Shown here piece by piece: positions 6,131 to 6,317 of a DNA stretch of 6,317 bases. The translations under genes were made by a program, and so were the position numbers. How positions within the stretch are numbered: position 1 is the first letter of the stretch; each line of letters starts with the position of its first letter. The stretch spans positions 1 through 6,317 of the forward strand of contig PMSP01000245.1 of NCBI GenBank assembly GCA_003168315.1, written 5' to 3'. The notes under the pieces were generated by a model, which was given only the letters and a program-made list of their open reading frames with translations, made no database searches and had not been told where the DNA came from. This stretch comes from Opitutaceae bacterium (lineage in GTDB: Bacteria; Verrucomicrobiota; Verrucomicrobiia; Opitutales; Opitutaceae).

Positions 6131-6160
6131 AATGTCGCCCGCACCGGGCGGCCCTGTCAA
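6131..6160 (-). promoter_or_regulatory. Candidate promoter for the Fur-family gene
   Basis: On the minus strand a perfect TTGACA (6160-6155) is followed after 18 bases by GACATT (6136-6131), a weak match (3 of 6) to TATAAT. Transcription would start about 6-7 bases later, at or next to the GTG at 6124, giving a leaderless mRNA. That would explain why the GTG lacks a Shine-Dalgarno sequence. The alternative is that this TTG is itself the start codon, in which case the promoter lies further upstream. The poor -10 makes this tentative. Confidence 0.35.
6137..6149. repeat. Short dyad GCCCG-CAC-CGGGC in the Fur/priA gap
   Basis: A perfect 5-3-5 inverted repeat located between the TTGACA and GACATT elements. 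Its position is what one would expect of an operator or autoregulatory site, but it does not resemble the classical AT-rich Fur box, and G+C-rich dyads of this size occur by chance in such DNA. Confidence 0.35.
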
Positions 6161-6161
6161 T

Positions 6162-6190
6162 GCGATCCCTTCGCGAGCAAAGGGGATTGC
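6162..6190. repeat. Imperfect 10-bp dyad between the Fur-family gene and priA
   Basis: GCGATCCCTT (6162-6171) pairs with AGGGGATTGC (6181-6190) across a 9-base loop: eight Watson-Crick pairs and two G-T pairs. On the minus strand the arm at 6162-6171 contains the GAAGGG-like ribosome site that would serve the alternative TTG start at 6160. It may therefore be an operator or an mRNA structure covering that site. Its function is unknown. Confidence 0.4.
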
Positions 6191-6228
6191 GCGCGTTCCC
6201 GTGTGCGAGCTCAATCGCTCTCCCCGGA

Positions 6229-6317
6229 ATGATCGTTGGCGTGCATCCCCTGGCCGGCTTTGACAAGGTCCTGCATTACAAGGTGCCGGAGACACTCCGT
6301 GCGTCGGCGGCGGTGGG
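6229..6317 (+). CDS. priA: PriA, primosomal replication-restart helicase (5' end only)
   Basis: The first 29 codons of a gene that continues beyond the window. The peptide starts MIVGVHPLAGFDKVLHYKVP and goes on ETLRASAAV. The pattern of a V-x-V-x-P-L opening, a short F/LHYxVP segment and a following V-G is that of the N-terminal 3'BD (DNA-3'-end-binding) domain of PriA, which recognises stalled forks and reloads the replisome. No helicase motifs are within the window, so the call rests on this N-terminus alone. Start ATG 6229 is preferred; upstream codons remain open back to a TTG at 6187, and there is no clear Shine-Dalgarno sequence. It diverges from the Fur-family gene. Confidence 0.72.
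   Translation, partial: MIVGVHPLAGFDKVLHYKVPETLRASAAV

Noticed and set aside
6187..6215. TTGCGC-17-CTCAAT as a promoter for priA.
   Set aside because: Both hexamers match the consensus at only about three positions; too weak to list as a feature.
6125..6228. A classical Fur box in the divergent region.
   Set aside because: No sequence resembling GATAATGATAATCATTATC is present; the region is GC-rich and its dyads are unrelated to that consensus.

Overview
This is a GC-rich bacterial chromosome segment in which almost every base is coding, with strong third-position G/C bias. The gene set is ordinary housekeeping and phosphate metabolism; there is no transposase, integrase, CRISPR array, tRNA or rRNA. 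The style of several proteins (DUF47 next to Pit, a short TPR protein of the 'NLACSLAL...GYRDF...DPDL' type, a PriA beginning PLAGFDKVLHYKVP) and the weak Shine-Dalgarno sequences would suit Verrucomicrobiota or a related phylum. That taxonomic guess is an inference of low confidence.

Left part, plus strand (1-2708): the tail of pstB (ATPase of the high-affinity phosphate importer), then phoU, phoB and phoR. phoU overlaps phoB by 26 bases and phoR starts 9 bases after phoB, so this looks like the end of a pst-pho operon. PstB and PhoU would couple phosphate flux to the PhoR kinase, and PhoR would phosphorylate PhoB.

Middle part, minus strand (2734-4422): a DUF47 (PhoU-like) protein followed by the low-affinity phosphate permease Pit, converging on phoR with only 25 bases between. 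Nine bases before the DUF47 start codon lies an exact direct repeat, CCGTAAC-ATGC-CCGTAAC. It has the 7+4+7 (11-bp period) geometry of an E. coli Pho box, and each half matches 6 of 7 consensus positions. The PhoB encoded 3 kb away keeps the recognition-helix residues of E. coli PhoB. The position is more compatible with repression than activation, as known for orfA-pit of Sinorhizobium meliloti. The same 60-base gap carries a perfect 10-bp inverted repeat.

Right part, minus strand (4483-6124): a Fur-family regulator, a small TPR protein and a YdcF/ElyC-type DUF218 membrane protein, spaced by 15 and 7 bases and so probably one transcript. The Fur homologue keeps the winged helix and four cysteines, but nearly all of the usual regulatory metal ligands are replaced. 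A 104-base divergent region (6125-6228) separates it from the first 29 codons of priA on the plus strand. That region holds a TTGACA element and two dyads, and the start of the Fur-family gene is uncertain.

No wholly new multi-gene system is evident. The points most worth a second look are the candidate Pho box at DUF47-pit, the Fur-like protein without its sensor ligands, and the structured region between it and priA.
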